DNA of 64,000 nt from Paenibacillus camelliae (lineage in GTDB: Bacteria > Bacillota > Bacilli > Paenibacillales > Paenibacillaceae): assembly GCF_023715345.1 (NCBI RefSeq), contig NZ_JAMBNY010000001.1, positions 620,001 through 684,000 of the forward strand, written 5' to 3'. A program made the translations under genes and the position numbers. Below the pieces are notes generated by a model. The model was given only the letters and a program-made list of their open reading frames with translations. It was not told the DNA's origin and ran no database searches. Shown in pieces: positions 53,198-62,645 of the stretch. How positions within the stretch are numbered: position 1 is the stretch's first letter; each line of letters opens with the position of its first letter.

Positions 53198-54415
53198 ATG
53201 TCTTTGCTGCTGCGTAACCGTGGATCTATCTTATTATTAATGATCAACATCTTTATTGTATTTGTCGGTATTGGCCTTGTTATCCCTATCCTTCCAAAGT
53301 ATATGGATCTGCTTCATATTACGGGTGGAACAATTGGCTTGATGGTTGCGGCATTTTCACTATCACAGCTCGTTTTCTCACCACTTGCAGGACGGTTGTC
53401 CGATAAATTCGGTCGCAAGCCAATTATTATTATTGGCATGCTAGTCTTTGCAGTTTCAGAATGGATGTTCGGCGCAGCTAACACCGTATGGCTGCTGTTT
53501 CTAGCAAGGATTATTGGCGGAGTCGGAGCTGCCTTAATTATGCCAGCTGTGCTAGCCTATGCTGCTGACGTAACGACTCGTTATGAGCGTGGACAAGGTA
53601 TGGGGTATATTAACGCAGCGATTACAACAGGCTTTATTATTGGGCCAGGTATTGGCGGTCTTATTGCTCAATTTGGTGTACGTGTTCCGTTCTATTGTGC
53701 AGCGGTTGCGGGCTTAATTGCTGCGATCATCACATTCTTTCTATTGCCACCTCCCGTTAAGGCAGAGGCCGAAGTGGAGAATCATGATCATGTAGAAGAG
53801 AAGGAAAGCATGCCATTGTGGCGACAGCTTGCTTTGTCCGTAAAGGAGCCTTATTTTGTAAGTCTGATTATTATTTTTATCGCTTCGTTTGGACTTGCAA
53901 ATTTCGAAACGGTATTTACATTGTTTGTTGATGATAAATTTGGATTCAGTACCTTAGATATTGCATACATTATAACGTTCGGTTCCATCGCAGGTGCCGT
54001 CGTACAGGCAACGATATTCGGGCAACTGTTAAATAAATTTGGCGAATATCGCGTCATTACGATATGCTTGCTCGGTGCAGCACTTTTCATCGTATTAACC
54101 TTGTTTGTTCATAAATACTGGCTCATCTTCGCCGTAACGTTCCTCGTGTTTTTGGCAATGGATATATTACGTCCTGCGCTCGGAACTTTGATGTCGAAAA
54201 TGACCACCCATCAGCAAGGCTACGTGGCAGGGTTGAACTCAGCCTATACAAGCCTTGGCAATATTCTCGGTCCTATTGTTGCGGGTGCCCTCTATGATGT
54301 AAATATCGATTATCCTTATTGGATGGCAGGAGCGATACTTTTTGTTTGTTTCCTGCTTGCGCTTGCAACAGGCAAAAAACATCTAACTGCACCACAGCAA
54401 TCAGAGATCAATTAA
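53198..54415 (+). CDS. MFS multidrug/tetracycline-type efflux transporter
   Basis: 405 residues with 12 predicted membrane helices. ATG 53198 follows GGAGGTCTTC; the frame open from 53186 includes this site. The loop between helices 2 and 3 is GRLSDKFGRKPIIIIG (motif A), and helix 5 has the drug/proton antiporter motif C-like GFIIGPGIGGLIAQFG. A His/Glu-rich cytoplasmic loop near residue 200 joins the halves. The substrate is unknown. It is monocistronic. Confidence 0.9.
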   Translation: MSLLLRNRGSILLLMINIFIVFVGIGLVIPILPKYMDLLHITGGTIGLMVAAFSLSQLVFSPLAGRLSDKFGRKPIIIIGMLVFAVSEWMFGAANTVWLLFLARIIGGVGAALIMPAVLAYAADVTTRYERGQGMGYINAAITTGFIIGPGIGGLIAQFGVRVPFYCAAVAGLIAAIITFFLLPPPVKAEAEVENHDHVEEKESMPLWRQLALSVKEPYFVSLIIIFIASFGLANFETVFTLFVDDKFGFSTLDIAYIITFGSIAGAVVQATIFGQLLNKFGEYRVITICLLGAALFIVLTLFVHKYWLIFAVTFLVFLAMDILRPALGTLMSKMTTHQQGYVAGLNSAYTSLGNILGPIVAGALYDVNIDYPYWMAGAILFVCFLLALATGKKHLTAPQQSEIN

Positions 54416-54464
54416 AAGCGAGCTCGTTACCTTCACAGAGCATGAAGGATGCGAGCCCGCTTTT
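54416..54464 (+). terminator. Terminator after the MFS gene
   Basis: AAGCGAGCTCG pairs with CGAGCCCGCTT (one mismatch) around an inner CCTTCA/TGAAGG arm, followed by a run of T on the + strand. It is convergent with the nitroreductase gene. Confidence 0.75.
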
Positions 54465-54482
54465 TTATTTATGTCGGAGTAT

Positions 54483-55232
54483 CTATTTCTTTAATACTTG
54501 CTTACTATGTAGAAACGGAAGTATATCCTCACGCTGCTTTCCTTCAAGCCGCTTAGCCATCGCTTCACTCCAATTGAATTGCTGCTTGCCATTGCTCCGC
54601 TCTCGAACATAGCTTTCCATTACTTTATTATACTGCCCTATATATTCAAGCTGCTTATTCGAATCATAAACGTTTTCATGCAGCACGGCCTCCTGTGGAA
54701 GACGCGGCCTTAGCAGAGGCTCCTCCGCAGCATAGCCAATACACATGCCAAACAGCGGATAAACCAAATCAGGAAGCTGCAGCAGCTCAGCTGCCTTGGT
54801 TATATGATTGCGTATGCCGCCAACATATAGTATGCCGAGTCCGAGCGACTCGGCTGCAATGGCACTGTTTTGTGCCGCCAAAGCGGCGTCTACTGTAGCA
54901 ATAATAAAGTGCTCCGACAATGCCAGATTATCGCTTACCGTTGTTGAAGGGATCATACCATCCACTGCTACGTGTATGCGGTTCAAGTCTCCACACCATA
55001 CTAAAAATTCAGGTGCTTCTGCCACGTGGGGCTGAGGCCCGCTTAACTGAGCGAGCTGCTTTCTAATTTCCATATCTGTAATGCGCACCACACTGTAGGC
55101 TTGCATATTACTTGAGGTCGAGGAGCTTTGTCCAGCAGCAATAATAGTGTGAAGCTGCTCTGTCGTTACTGGTCGATCTGAGTACTTGCGAATCGAGCGA
55201 TGATTATTTAGCAGCCTTATCGTTTCATTCAT
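54483..55232 (-). CDS. NADPH-dependent nitroreductase/FMN reductase (NfsA type)
   Basis: 249 residues. FMN-binding motifs are HRSIRKYSDRPV at the N terminus, SSSTSSNMQAYSVVRI (phosphate binding), and AIAAESLGLGILYVGGIRN. The length and C-terminal extension (residues 200-249) match NfsA/NfrA proteins, which reduce nitro compounds, flavins or chromate. It is monocistronic and precedes structured repeat array B. Confidence 0.9.
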   Translation of the reverse strand: MNETIRLLNNHRSIRKYSDRPVTTEQLHTIIAAGQSSSTSSNMQAYSVVRITDMEIRKQLAQLSGPQPHVAEAPEFLVWCGDLNRIHVAVDGMIPSTTVSDNLALSEHFIIATVDAALAAQNSAIAAESLGLGILYVGGIRNHITKAAELLQLPDLVYPLFGMCIGYAAEEPLLRPRLPQEAVLHENVYDSNKQLEYIGQYNKVMESYVRERSNGKQQFNWSEAMAKRLEGKQREDILPFLHSKQVLKK

Positions 55233-55282
55233 GTTGTCCCTCTCCTTTATATGTATTCCAATTACACTTCTTAGATACGACG

Positions 55283-55735
55283 TCGACTACGCTATAACAC
55301 TTTACATCGTAATCAACTTTGGACTTTTTGATTACCTTATTATCTTACGATAAAAGTCAAAAAGTTCGTAGTTCAGTACCAAGAAGCTTGGACGATACTA
55401 GAAAACGAGGAGCGCAGCGTAGGGACTTACTACGTGAGCACCGGAGTTTTCGGTAGCGTTCAAGATTCGACGTCGACCATGCTATCACACTTTACATCGT
55501 AATCAACTTTGGACTTTTTGATTACCTTATTATCTTACGATTAAAGTCAAAAAGTTCGTAGTTCAGTACCAAGAAGCTTGGACGATACTAGAAAACGAGG
55601 AGCGCAGCGTAGGGACTTACTACGTGAGCACCGGAGTTTTCGGTAGCGTTCAAGATTCGACGTCGACCATGCTATAACACTTTACATCGTAATCAACTTT
55701 GGACTTTTTGATTACCTTATTATCTTACGATTAAG
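55283..55735. repeat. Tandem array B of 190-bp structured units
   Basis: Two full units (55283-55472, 55473-55662) and one truncated unit (55663 to about 55735). The borders are TCGACGTCG palindromes, as in array A at 37.3 kb. P1 pairs GGACTTTTTGA with TCAAAAAGTTC around a CTTACGAT loop; the linker TTCAGTACCAAGAAG is shared; P2 pairs CTTGGACG...GAAAAC with GTTTTC...CGTTCAAG and keeps the internal loop GAGGAGCGCA/GAGCACCGGA; the apical stem is GCGTAG/CTACGT. The two full units differ at only a few bases. No coding frame. Same orientation as array A. Confidence 0.85.
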
Positions 55736-55771
55736 GTTACCGTAAGTAAAGGAACCCCATAGCAGCAGTAA

Positions 55772-55811
55772 AGCAAGGGACAGCCGTGGCAAGCATGGAC
55801 TGTCCCTTGCT
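55772..55811. terminator. Perfect 12-bp hairpin
   Basis: AGCAAGGGACAG (55772-55783) pairs with CTGTCCCTTGCT (55800-55811). It lies just after the end of the holin-like gene (minus strand), followed there by TTTACTG. Probable terminator. Confidence 0.65.
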
Positions 55812-55824
55812 CTATTAAAACGAA

Positions 55825-56112
55825 TTATTCAATATTCTTTTTACGCCACTGACTGTATAAATTGTGCGAGAGCGTTGTCATCGCGGAAACTAGTATACCT
55901 TGTATTATTCCATCAACGATTGTCGCTGCTAGAACGACACCACCTGCAATGGCAATTGCCGTATTTACATATGGGATTACCCAATTTGGAATGTTAGGAG
56001 TTCTTTTCATCATCCATCCGAAAAATAAAAGCACCGGAATTAAAATTAGCAGTTCTGGCTCCACATATTGCTTAACAAATAAATAAAGTTCGTCCTGCAT
56101 AATAGCATCCAT
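55825..56112 (-). CDS. Phage-holin-like small membrane protein
   Basis: 95 residues. Three hydrophobic segments are visible: LLILIPVLLFFGWMM, YVNTAIAIAGGVVLAATIV and GIIQGILVSAMTTL, with a basic C terminus SQWRKKN. The EPELLILIPVL start and the NWVIPYVNTAIAI part resemble small phage holins of Firmicutes. No other phage gene is nearby, so it may be a domesticated or stray holin. The ATG at 56112 follows AAGGGGTGAT. Confidence 0.65.
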   Translation of the reverse strand: MDAIMQDELYLFVKQYVEPELLILIPVLLFFGWMMKRTPNIPNWVIPYVNTAIAIAGGVVLAATIVDGIIQGILVSAMTTLSHNLYSQWRKKNIE

Positions 56113-56274
56113 GTGATCACCCCTTCGCTAGCAGATACTAGCTAATAGCTTGCCACACTATACTATATGCGGGCTATCCATCGCCGTATAGTTCACCCGC
56201 CTATGCAATGACAATCTTGGCTTATGTTACACATCATATGGAGTATCACTGTCTGTTCTAGAGTACAAAAAAGA

Positions 56275-56292
56275 AGCGATGCATCCATCGCT
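56275..56292 (-). terminator. Terminator of the 56310-56840 gene
   Basis: AGCGATG (56275-56281) pairs with CATCGCT (56286-56292) around CATC, and TTCTTTTTTG follows on the minus strand. Confidence 0.8.
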
Positions 56293-56309
56293 CCTTCGTT
56301 CCCATGCTT

Positions 56310-56840
56310 CTATTGGTGAAGTATAAAACCAATATCTAATATAATATTGCCCTGTTCATCACGTTCATCGAATCTTGGCATCGCATAGCGCTCAAAGAAC
56401 AGCATAGCTCCTTCTTTATTTCGATGAATCTGCATGCCTTCTTCAGCAAGCTTAGCCATGCAACGATCTTCCTTTGCATAGATATCTGGCTCTTTGCCCT
56501 TTAACCAGCAAATTCCTGCCTCTGTTGGTTGAATCATAATAAAGTCATACGTTTCAGGCACTTCCGTATCTGGAGGAGTGAACATCCCAATCCAGTACTG
56601 AAACGGTTCGCCTTCCTTATATCTCATAAACCCAAGTGCTGCTTCTCCATCTTCCATCAGCTGTTTACAGGCATCTATACCTCCAGCCGCTTGTTCAATC
56701 GGATCAAATAAGCGCTGCTCGATCCATTGCTGCCATTGGCTTGCAAAGCTGCCATTCACACGATCATCCTCGCCATATTTTCTACCAATAAATTTAACTG
56801 CTGGTATGCTCTGCTTATATACTTTTACGATCTCCGGCAC
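56310..56840 (-). CDS. Hypothetical protein, effector-binding-like
   Basis: 176 residues from GTG 56840, which has GAGGA at 6-nt spacing; the ATG at 56846 would touch that site. It begins VPEIVKVYKQSIPAVKFIGR, shows FQYWIGMFTPPDTEVPETYDFIMI, and ends in FFERYAMPRFD ... ILDIGFILHQ. This beta-alpha pattern is similar to AraC effector-binding/GyrI-like domains, but the match is weak. Last gene of the cluster running from beyond 64 kb, although 111 nt separate it from its neighbour. Confidence 0.6.
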   Translation of the reverse strand: MPEIVKVYKQSIPAVKFIGRKYGEDDRVNGSFASQWQQWIEQRLFDPIEQAAGGIDACKQLMEDGEAALGFMRYKEGEPFQYWIGMFTPPDTEVPETYDFIMIQPTEAGICWLKGKEPDIYAKEDRCMAKLAEEGMQIHRNKEGAMLFFERYAMPRFDERDEQGNIILDIGFILHQ

Positions 56841-56951
56841 GAACATTCCTCATTTCATATTGATTTGAAAATTTAACTACAATGGCAAATATTCGAGTTC
56901 ACGCAAGCATTTCCTGCTATTTTTTAGAAAAAAAACAGAAGCAAGCATCAT

Positions 56952-57614
56952 TTAATCTGATTCCATAAGCCTAAGCTGCTCCTGAATGCGAGTCGGTATC
57001 ACTTGACGCAGCTGCTCCCAGCTCATTAGCAGTTCCTCTGGTATGGAATAGCTGCTGTAGCGCCCACTAGGACGAAACCGATAACGCTGTAGATTAGAGT
57101 GAACAACACTATTAATTTGTTCGCTCGTTTCTATTACACCTTGAAAAGGCGCTGTTATGATAAGCCCCGCTTCTCCAGCTTCTTCATACGTACAGGTGCT
57201 ATAGTTAGGGATAAGCGGAAATATTTCCTTCAAGGGGGAGAAGGCATGCTTACCAGCTTGACAATATAGCTTTACCCGTTGCCCCTCAACGTTGCTACGA
57301 TCTGGAAGAAGGCCCTTAAAGTATTTGCCGTGAAAGCTCGCTTCACAATCAGTGACTGAACCATCCTTACCTACATAGACCCATACATGCTCTAAATCAT
57401 AGAGATGCTGGATATCGTAGTCCCAATAGATGGCGAACTCAATAACAAGCATCGTGAACTTAGGATCAAGTTTTATCTGTCTACGAAACGAAGGTGACGG
57501 CGCTGATTGATCCAGCACCGTCACCCCTACTGCCTGAGGCAGAAAGGGCTCATGCTCATCCAGCTCTAGAATCGGTATATACTGACTTGCAAGCTTTATC
57601 GCATCAACGCTCAT
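56952..57614 (-). CDS. Hypothetical protein of the second polysaccharide cluster
   Basis: 220 residues, with no signal peptide or membrane helix. Distinct parts are IEFAIYWDYDIQHLYDLEHV followed by WVYVG and CEASFHGKYFKGLL, and TAPFQGVIETSEQINSVV. No family is confidently recognised. The conserved-looking acidic/aromatic W-D-x-D and E-H-V-W-V segments suggest a carbohydrate-related or metal-binding beta-sandwich, which is only an inference. It lies 84 nt after the lyase-like gene and is probably co-transcribed. Confidence 0.6.
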   Translation of the reverse strand: MSVDAIKLASQYIPILELDEHEPFLPQAVGVTVLDQSAPSPSFRRQIKLDPKFTMLVIEFAIYWDYDIQHLYDLEHVWVYVGKDGSVTDCEASFHGKYFKGLLPDRSNVEGQRVKLYCQAGKHAFSPLKEIFPLIPNYSTCTYEEAGEAGLIITAPFQGVIETSEQINSVVHSNLQRYRFRPSGRYSSYSIPEELLMSWEQLRQVIPTRIQEQLRLMESD

Positions 57615-57698
57615 TGTATACTAGCCTCCTAGCATGAATTACTCATCTATCGTCTATCTATGCAGTTGGTTTAGTTTCATTCACTTTCGCTGTTTACG

Positions 57699-59438
57699 TT
57701 AGCTATTTAATGTAATTTTCAATTCATGCTCAAAAGGCGTCACGAGATTAATCATCACTCTTTGTGCATCACCTTGCGCGATAGCATTGCGCATATGTGT
57801 TATGTTGTGCTGCTTTGCTCCTCCGATTAGCTGCATACTATAGGAGCCGCTATGTCCCAAAAGCTCACCATCACTCCAATGCCATAAACCTTCACCGGCC
57901 TTCTGCAGTCCGCTACCAGATAGCTGCATATCTCGAGGAAAGAGCAGCGACAGCTGAGTAATTACATCATGACGCTCGTCACTTTGAATCCGTATTAGCC
58001 ATTCATTGTTTCCCTTTATAAGCTCTGCTGTAATCGTTAGCTGCTGCACATGGGTATGCGGTCTTAGATGATGTGGAAGCAGATACCAGGGACTAATCGC
58101 CGCCTGGGCAGAAGATGGCAAATAGTTAGATGGCACAGGTCCATAGTAGCCTTTTTCCTGCGTCGTACTAAATCTGCAGCCATCCTCCGTTTCTACAAAG
58201 TTCTCCATCTCTACAACACCCGGCGAAAACGTAGTAGCTAAGCTAACGGCAAGAAGCTTCGCATCTCCGTTACGCAATGAGAAGAAGGATGGTGTACCTG
58301 ACATAATCAGCGCACTCCGCTTCCCTTCCTTATAGCGCATGACAGGTGCACCGAAGGAGGTATGCATACTACTATGGTGTATGATGCCATGATGTCCAGC
58401 TTGCTCCATCTGCTGTAGCTGATCGCTTATCGGATAATTAACATTTAGCACCTTCTTAAAGTTATCGGGTACATCGATACGTGCAATATGCTCAACATTC
58501 GGACACGGATAGCACATGCTGCCGAGCAGCGCATGATTGTTAACGGGCCCAAGATGCGTTAACGCTGCTGCTGCTAGGTCATACATCGCTGCAAACAACG
58601 GATTACGATCATGCTCGGCCATCCACTGATAGCACAAAAAGTATTCTGATAGATTGTGCCGTACGCCCCAGTCCTGTCTACCAGAATAGTCTGTAACGAC
58701 CTCACCATCATCGAAGACCAAATAAGCCATCATCTCTAGATTCTTTCTTACGGGCTCAAGCAGCTCTGGCTTTTGGAAGCCTATGCTGCTGTAGATAAAC
58801 ATAATGTTGGTAACGGCATTATAAATCCCATTGCTTCGTTCGGTCCATTCCCCATCATCAGTGCAGTCCAATCCTTCAGCAAGCCATTCCTCCGCACGTG
58901 TCCGTAGTCGCTCATCGCCAAAAATACGATATAGGCTACTCAGTGCTGCGGTTAATACCCAGCGGTGATTCGGGGTATGACAACCTCCTGTAAGCATCGC
59001 AGGCATCGCACGTTCTAAAAATGTCTTAATCTGCTCTGCCAATGCTGTACCCCGCTCCCACGTCTCATCGCTTAACACCCAATAGATTTGCGCCATACCA
59101 TTAACGACAAAAGCAGTGTCTGGCGGAGAATTGAAGTTCGTACCACCCAGCGAAATTGTCCCATCCTCATGCTGCCTATTGAGCATAAATTGAGCAGCCT
59201 TGTAGAGCGCTTCAGCCACCTCATTGTTGCGATAATATTTAGATTGTTTCGTATATAAAGCTGCTGTCATCGATGCAATATAGGCTGCTGTACCACCATG
59301 GCTTGCAAATGCCAGACCGCTATATTCATCGATCACTCCACCGTCATTGCGACTGCCATCTTTAATTTGATGCTGCAGTGCATATCGTACTTCTGCATCG
59401 TTTAGCGTAATGAGCTTTTGATAGATTGACTCCTCCAT
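57699..59438 (-). CDS. (Alpha/alpha)-toroid protein, candidate polysaccharide lyase
   Basis: 579 residues, no signal peptide. Residues 1-330 form helical repeats with GLAFASHGGTAAYIASMTA, TPNHRWVLTAALSSLYRIFG and ERSNGIYNAVTNIMFIY, and the rest is beta-rich (for example HHSSMHTSFGAPVMRY). This two-part plan is that of heparinase/alginate-lyase-like enzymes, and the N-H-R-W and Y-N motifs sit where such enzymes hold substrate-binding residues. The family number cannot be given. It follows an AraC regulator and a sugar importer, consistent with intracellular breakdown of imported uronide-containing oligosaccharides. Confidence 0.65.
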   Translation of the reverse strand: MEESIYQKLITLNDAEVRYALQHQIKDGSRNDGGVIDEYSGLAFASHGGTAAYIASMTAALYTKQSKYYRNNEVAEALYKAAQFMLNRQHEDGTISLGGTNFNSPPDTAFVVNGMAQIYWVLSDETWERGTALAEQIKTFLERAMPAMLTGGCHTPNHRWVLTAALSSLYRIFGDERLRTRAEEWLAEGLDCTDDGEWTERSNGIYNAVTNIMFIYSSIGFQKPELLEPVRKNLEMMAYLVFDDGEVVTDYSGRQDWGVRHNLSEYFLCYQWMAEHDRNPLFAAMYDLAAAALTHLGPVNNHALLGSMCYPCPNVEHIARIDVPDNFKKVLNVNYPISDQLQQMEQAGHHGIIHHSSMHTSFGAPVMRYKEGKRSALIMSGTPSFFSLRNGDAKLLAVSLATTFSPGVVEMENFVETEDGCRFSTTQEKGYYGPVPSNYLPSSAQAAISPWYLLPHHLRPHTHVQQLTITAELIKGNNEWLIRIQSDERHDVITQLSLLFPRDMQLSGSGLQKAGEGLWHWSDGELLGHSGSYSMQLIGGAKQHNITHMRNAIAQGDAQRVMINLVTPFEHELKITLNS

Positions 59439-59485
59439 GCTTGTTCATCCCCTGTCCTTGTATTGCTGAACCATTGTAAGCTACC

Positions 59486-61726
59486 CTAGCCTATATCCTC
59501 TTCCCTGCTCATATTTTTTCGATAGTCACTCGGACTAACACCGACATGCTTCTTAAAAGCACGTCCGAAGGATAAAGGGATCTCATAGCCTACTTTTGAT
59601 GAAATTTCATTAATGCTGCTACTGGTTACAAGCAGCAGCTGCTTGGCGTGCTCAATTCTTAGCTCCATTAGAAAGTCAGCAAAGTTAATTCCTAATTGCT
59701 CCTTAAAGAGCTGACTGACATATTTACTGCTTAGATTAAATTTCTCACTAATGAGATTCAAGGATAGCTCGGGATTTTTATAATTCTCCTCGATATACTC
59801 CCGAATGCTGTGCACCGTCTGTTTGCTGTCCTTTGATCTTACGTAGTCAAGGTATTCATTGTGCGATTGGAGCAGCAGCTCTGCGAGTCGAGGTGCAATT
59901 TCCTTCATTGATTCCTTATGCAGTAGTTCATTCCATTCTGGCAGGAGCACTTCTTGACATTGTGTCTTTAGCTCTTGTGGAAGCTTCTCGGCCATCTGCT
60001 CAAATAGACTTTTGAAGTATTGAAGCAGATGAACATTTTCTTCATTAGTCAGTACCTCACGTTCAAGATTCGCAAAAAAGCTTGTTACGCGTTCATCCCA
60101 TCCTTGCTGTCCTAATCGATAATCATAGATCAGCGCATTGCATTCTTGATAGTAAAGGTGAATCTGACCGCTTTTGGAGGAAGCGATTTGCGTATAATGC
60201 AACGTTCGATTACAGCCATAGGACAGCTTATAGCGCAAGGCCTCCACGGCCTCATTATAGGAATGAGACAGCTCATCCCAGCTTCCAACATGCCGACCCA
60301 CACCGATTGTTACCGTTACGCCAAGGTTAGCAGCGACCCATACTCGAAAGGTTTCAAGCTTATTCAGCCACTCATTGCTTTGCTGCTCATGTTCAAACAG
60401 ATAGATCATCGGCATGCGGTTTAATCGCGTCCACTCAGACCATGTAAAGCCTTTTTCGTGCACATATTCCTGCAGCACATTGCTCATAGCAAATTTGATT
60501 AGCCCTTGATCATATGACTTTTTATACTTCTCCTCGAATGCTTGATAATGATCAATCTCAACGACAGCTACAAGTGCATGCCCAAATTGCTGTGGATAGC
60601 CTAGTCTTTCCAAGGTATCCTTCCATTTCTTTTTCCCTGCACCATCGCTCCGCTCCAAAAAATGTACGAAAGCCTGCATTCGCTTATGCTGGTTTGCTTC
60701 CTGCACTTGAGCTTCATATTGCATATTTTCATCATTTAATCGTTCAATAGCTTTTTGAATAAAGGAAAACTCATCCGTTGCATTGCCTTTTACCGTGCTT
60801 TGCTTCATCTGGAACGATTGAATTTGCTCCACAATGTTTTGAATTGGGCGATAGTTGCGCTTCGTAATAAATAACGTATAAATAAAGCTTCCGATGATGA
60901 CCGCAATACCGACAGCAATCCAAATTCGCGACAATGTCTGCAACGAGGTAAAGGATAATTTGGATTGTATTCCGCTGGTGAAGTGCCATTGCAAGTACCC
61001 GGAGCTTAAAGCGTTCATAATCTCATGATTCTCGATACCGGTCTCTGATGAGGAATACACAATGATATCTTCACCTGCTGAAATCTGCAAAAACGTACGT
61101 TCAGGGTCAATCATTTTTTCAATATTTGACAGAAGAGCATCAATCGAAACATTAATCACTACAATTCCTTGACTGCCCATGGGCAGCTGTGTTCGCTGAC
61201 TAAAGGATATAACATCGGTATACTGCGGCTCCTCACCCATACCATCCGTATAGCTGCGAGGTAAGGACCATCTACGGCTTCTGTCCGTGCGCTTAAGCTC
61301 GGACAGCACAAAGAGCTGATCTTCGAATTCACTTAAAGACTCATACTCGTTCATCGACAGCACCATCTCATCCTCGATTCGGTACAGATATGCGGATTGT
61401 ATGATTGGATATTCTAGAACGAGCTGTCTAAGCTTCTTATTCGCTTCGTAGTTCAATAATCGATCATTCGTCGAACCATGAAACTCGAAATACTCATACA
61501 GTGCATCGCCAATACGCAGCTCCTCCAGCATGCGACGTTCTATCGTCATGAGGGAGGTCTCTAGCGTATCTGCGATATATTCTGTGGAATACTTATTTGT
61601 CCGCTCTGCTTCTTTCATCGATACTTCACTAACTACAAAAATAGCAATGAATACGATAATGGCTATCGTAAGATAGAGCGTCGGAACATAAGAGAGCACT
61701 GTTTTGGTATACCAGCTTTTTTTCAT
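59486..61726 (-). CDS. Membrane-anchored AraC-family regulator (YesS-like)
   Basis: 746 residues. A membrane helix at residues 12-34 (LYLTIAIIVFIAIFVVSEV), an extracytoplasmic Cache-like sensor of about 230 residues, a second helix (IWIAVGIAVIIGSFIYTLF near 275), a cytoplasmic linker and a C-terminal AraC domain (LSLNLISEKFNLSSKYVSQL ... IEHAKQLLLVTSSSINEISS) are seen. It senses a ligand outside and should control the neighbouring importer and lyase genes. The start is 10 nt after the permease stop, so translation may be coupled. Confidence 0.92.
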   Translation of the reverse strand: MKKSWYTKTVLSYVPTLYLTIAIIVFIAIFVVSEVSMKEAERTNKYSTEYIADTLETSLMTIERRMLEELRIGDALYEYFEFHGSTNDRLLNYEANKKLRQLVLEYPIIQSAYLYRIEDEMVLSMNEYESLSEFEDQLFVLSELKRTDRSRRWSLPRSYTDGMGEEPQYTDVISFSQRTQLPMGSQGIVVINVSIDALLSNIEKMIDPERTFLQISAGEDIIVYSSSETGIENHEIMNALSSGYLQWHFTSGIQSKLSFTSLQTLSRIWIAVGIAVIIGSFIYTLFITKRNYRPIQNIVEQIQSFQMKQSTVKGNATDEFSFIQKAIERLNDENMQYEAQVQEANQHKRMQAFVHFLERSDGAGKKKWKDTLERLGYPQQFGHALVAVVEIDHYQAFEEKYKKSYDQGLIKFAMSNVLQEYVHEKGFTWSEWTRLNRMPMIYLFEHEQQSNEWLNKLETFRVWVAANLGVTVTIGVGRHVGSWDELSHSYNEAVEALRYKLSYGCNRTLHYTQIASSKSGQIHLYYQECNALIYDYRLGQQGWDERVTSFFANLEREVLTNEENVHLLQYFKSLFEQMAEKLPQELKTQCQEVLLPEWNELLHKESMKEIAPRLAELLLQSHNEYLDYVRSKDSKQTVHSIREYIEENYKNPELSLNLISEKFNLSSKYVSQLFKEQLGINFADFLMELRIEHAKQLLLVTSSSINEISSKVGYEIPLSFGRAFKKHVGVSPSDYRKNMSREEDIG

Positions 61727-61736
61727 AGGCGCACAA

Positions 61737-62618
61737 TCATCCCTTTACAGAACCAAGTGTTAATCCGCTTACAAAATATCGTTGCAGCCACGGATATACA
61801 ATAAGAATCGGAACGGTAGCAAACATAATGCTGGCCGCTTTTAGACTCTCTGGCATATATTCGACTGCGGAGGCGTTTGCTCCTTCTGCTAATGTCACCT
61901 CCGATATCATATTGTTCATAACCATCTGATACAGCTTCAGCTGTAAAGGGTATAGATTTTGATCGGTAATATAGAATAGCGCATCTCGGAACCCATTCCA
62001 TCTACCAACCGCGTAGAACAAGCTCAAGGTTGCAAGCACAGGCAGGGATAGTGGTAATACGATGCGGAATAGCTTACCAAAATCGCTGCAGCCATCAATT
62101 TCCGCTGCTTCGTTCAAACTCTCAGGAATAGTCGAACGGAAGAACGTCACCATAATAATCATATAAAACGGACTGACTAATCCTGGTAGGATCAATACAA
62201 GCATAGAATCTAGCAGCTTCAAATCCTTCATGAGCAAATACTCTGGAATTAATCCGCCGCTAAAAAACATCGTAAATACAATAATAAACATAAACAGCTG
62301 CTTGCCCTTCAGACTATTAACAGATAAGGAGTATGCAGCCATTGTCGTCATAATCATCGCTGAGCCTGTAAACATCACTGTTAATAGAATGGTAAATAGT
62401 AATGAACGTATCATCGTTATATCTGCAAATACGCGTTTGTACGCATCAAAATTCAAGTCAATTGGATAGATCGTAACCTTTCCTGAAACAATCGGTGCAT
62501 TAGAGCTTAGAGAAACAGACATGATGTGCAGAAACGGTGCAAGACACAAGATGACGCAGCCGACAATAAATAATGTGTTAATAACATCGAATAACGAAAA
62601 CTTACTCGTTTTTTGCAT
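61737..62618 (-). CDS. Sugar ABC transporter permease (LplC-like), second cluster
   Basis: 293 residues, six membrane helices. EAA loop: SLNEAAEIDGCSDFGKLFRI then VLPLSLPVLAT; the C terminus VSGLTLGSVKG is typical of LplC-type permeases. It lies 27 nt after the other permease. Paralogous to 41766-42671. Confidence 0.93.
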   Translation of the reverse strand: MQKTSKFSLFDVINTLFIVGCVILCLAPFLHIMSVSLSSNAPIVSGKVTIYPIDLNFDAYKRVFADITMIRSLLFTILLTVMFTGSAMIMTTMAAYSLSVNSLKGKQLFMFIIVFTMFFSGGLIPEYLLMKDLKLLDSMLVLILPGLVSPFYMIIMVTFFRSTIPESLNEAAEIDGCSDFGKLFRIVLPLSLPVLATLSLFYAVGRWNGFRDALFYITDQNLYPLQLKLYQMVMNNMISEVTLAEGANASAVEYMPESLKAASIMFATVPILIVYPWLQRYFVSGLTLGSVKG

Positions 62619-62645
62619 CTCAATCGCTCCTTTCTCGCTAGTAAG

